Source: Actinomycetota bacterium | Lineage (GTDB): Bacteria > Actinomycetota > Acidimicrobiia > Acidimicrobiales > CADCTF01 | Assembly: GCA_019348305.1 (NCBI GenBank) | Contig: JAHWJQ010000140.1 | Coordinates: forward strand, 1 to 5,700 | DNA length: 5,700 nucleotides | Reading direction: 5' to 3' | Shown here: positions 5,624-5,700 of the stretch, piece after piece | Layout: every line of letters begins with the position of its first letter | Position numbering within the stretch: position 1 is the first letter of the stretch | The notes under the pieces: generated by a model | Told to the model about the DNA's origin: nothing | Databases searched by the model: none | The model's input: only the letters and a program-made list of their open reading frames with translations | Made by a program: the position numbers and the translations under genes

Positions 5624-5700
5624 TCAGGGCGTGAGCTCCACGAAGCTGTCCGGAGTCTCCCAGAGCCGGATGCGGCTGACCGGGAGGTTGGCCGCCTCCA
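5624..5700 (-). CDS. queD: 6-carboxy-5,6,7,8-tetrahydropterin synthase, C-terminal end only
   Basis: Only the last 24 codons lie in the window, ending in TGA at 5626-5624; the gene continues beyond the right edge. The residues NLPVSRIRLWETPDSFVEL match the C-terminus of the QueD/PTPS family (pattern l..v.v.Et..s...y), where the glutamate in the WET motif belongs to the pterin-binding site. QueD makes 6-carboxytetrahydropterin from dihydroneopterin triphosphate and supplies QueE. Its position directly before queC fits a queD–queC–queE operon and strengthens the call, which would be weak from 24 residues alone. Confidence 0.8.
   Translation of the reverse strand, partial: EAANLPVSRIRLWETPDSFVELTP

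Overview
The window is GC-rich (I estimate about 70%), densely coding, and uses mostly GTG starts. It carries the block murI – metallo-beta-lactamase-fold phosphodiesterase – rph – rdgB. This is the same gene order as Mycobacterium tuberculosis Rv1338–Rv1341, so the source is very likely an actinomycete (Actinomycetota). The neighbouring queuosine-precursor genes and the apparent leaderless starts would suit a deep-branching actinobacterial class such as Acidimicrobiia, but that finer placement is inference only.

Layout: (1) Positions 2-964, plus strand: the 3' part of a gene with LolA/RseB-like and DUF4367-like features, probably an exported lipoprotein whose signal region lies outside the window. 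(2) Positions 997-3829, plus strand: a tight four-gene operon. It makes D-glutamate for peptidoglycan (murI), probably degrades a cyclic nucleotide (Rv1339-like enzyme), trims tRNA 3' ends (rph) and removes non-canonical purine nucleotides (rdgB). Genes overlap by 10 and 4 nt or are 12 nt apart. A -10-like TACCCT lies 7 nt before murI, where no Shine-Dalgarno is visible, suggesting a leaderless operon start. (3) Positions 3818-5700, minus strand: a convergent operon in the order queD (3' end only) – queC – queE – ridA-like, making the 7-deazaguanine precursor preQ0. Its last gene is a Rid-family protein that lacks the arginine needed for imine deamination. The two operons meet tail to tail with a 12-bp overlap of rdgB and the ridA-like gene, over a small hairpin.

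I see no mobile element, CRISPR array, RNA gene or obviously new system. No stretch longer than about 35 bases lacks a gene. The points that deserve a second look are small: the leaderless-type start signals before three GTG starts, a possible CTG start for queC, and the arginine-less Rid protein in a preQ0 operon.
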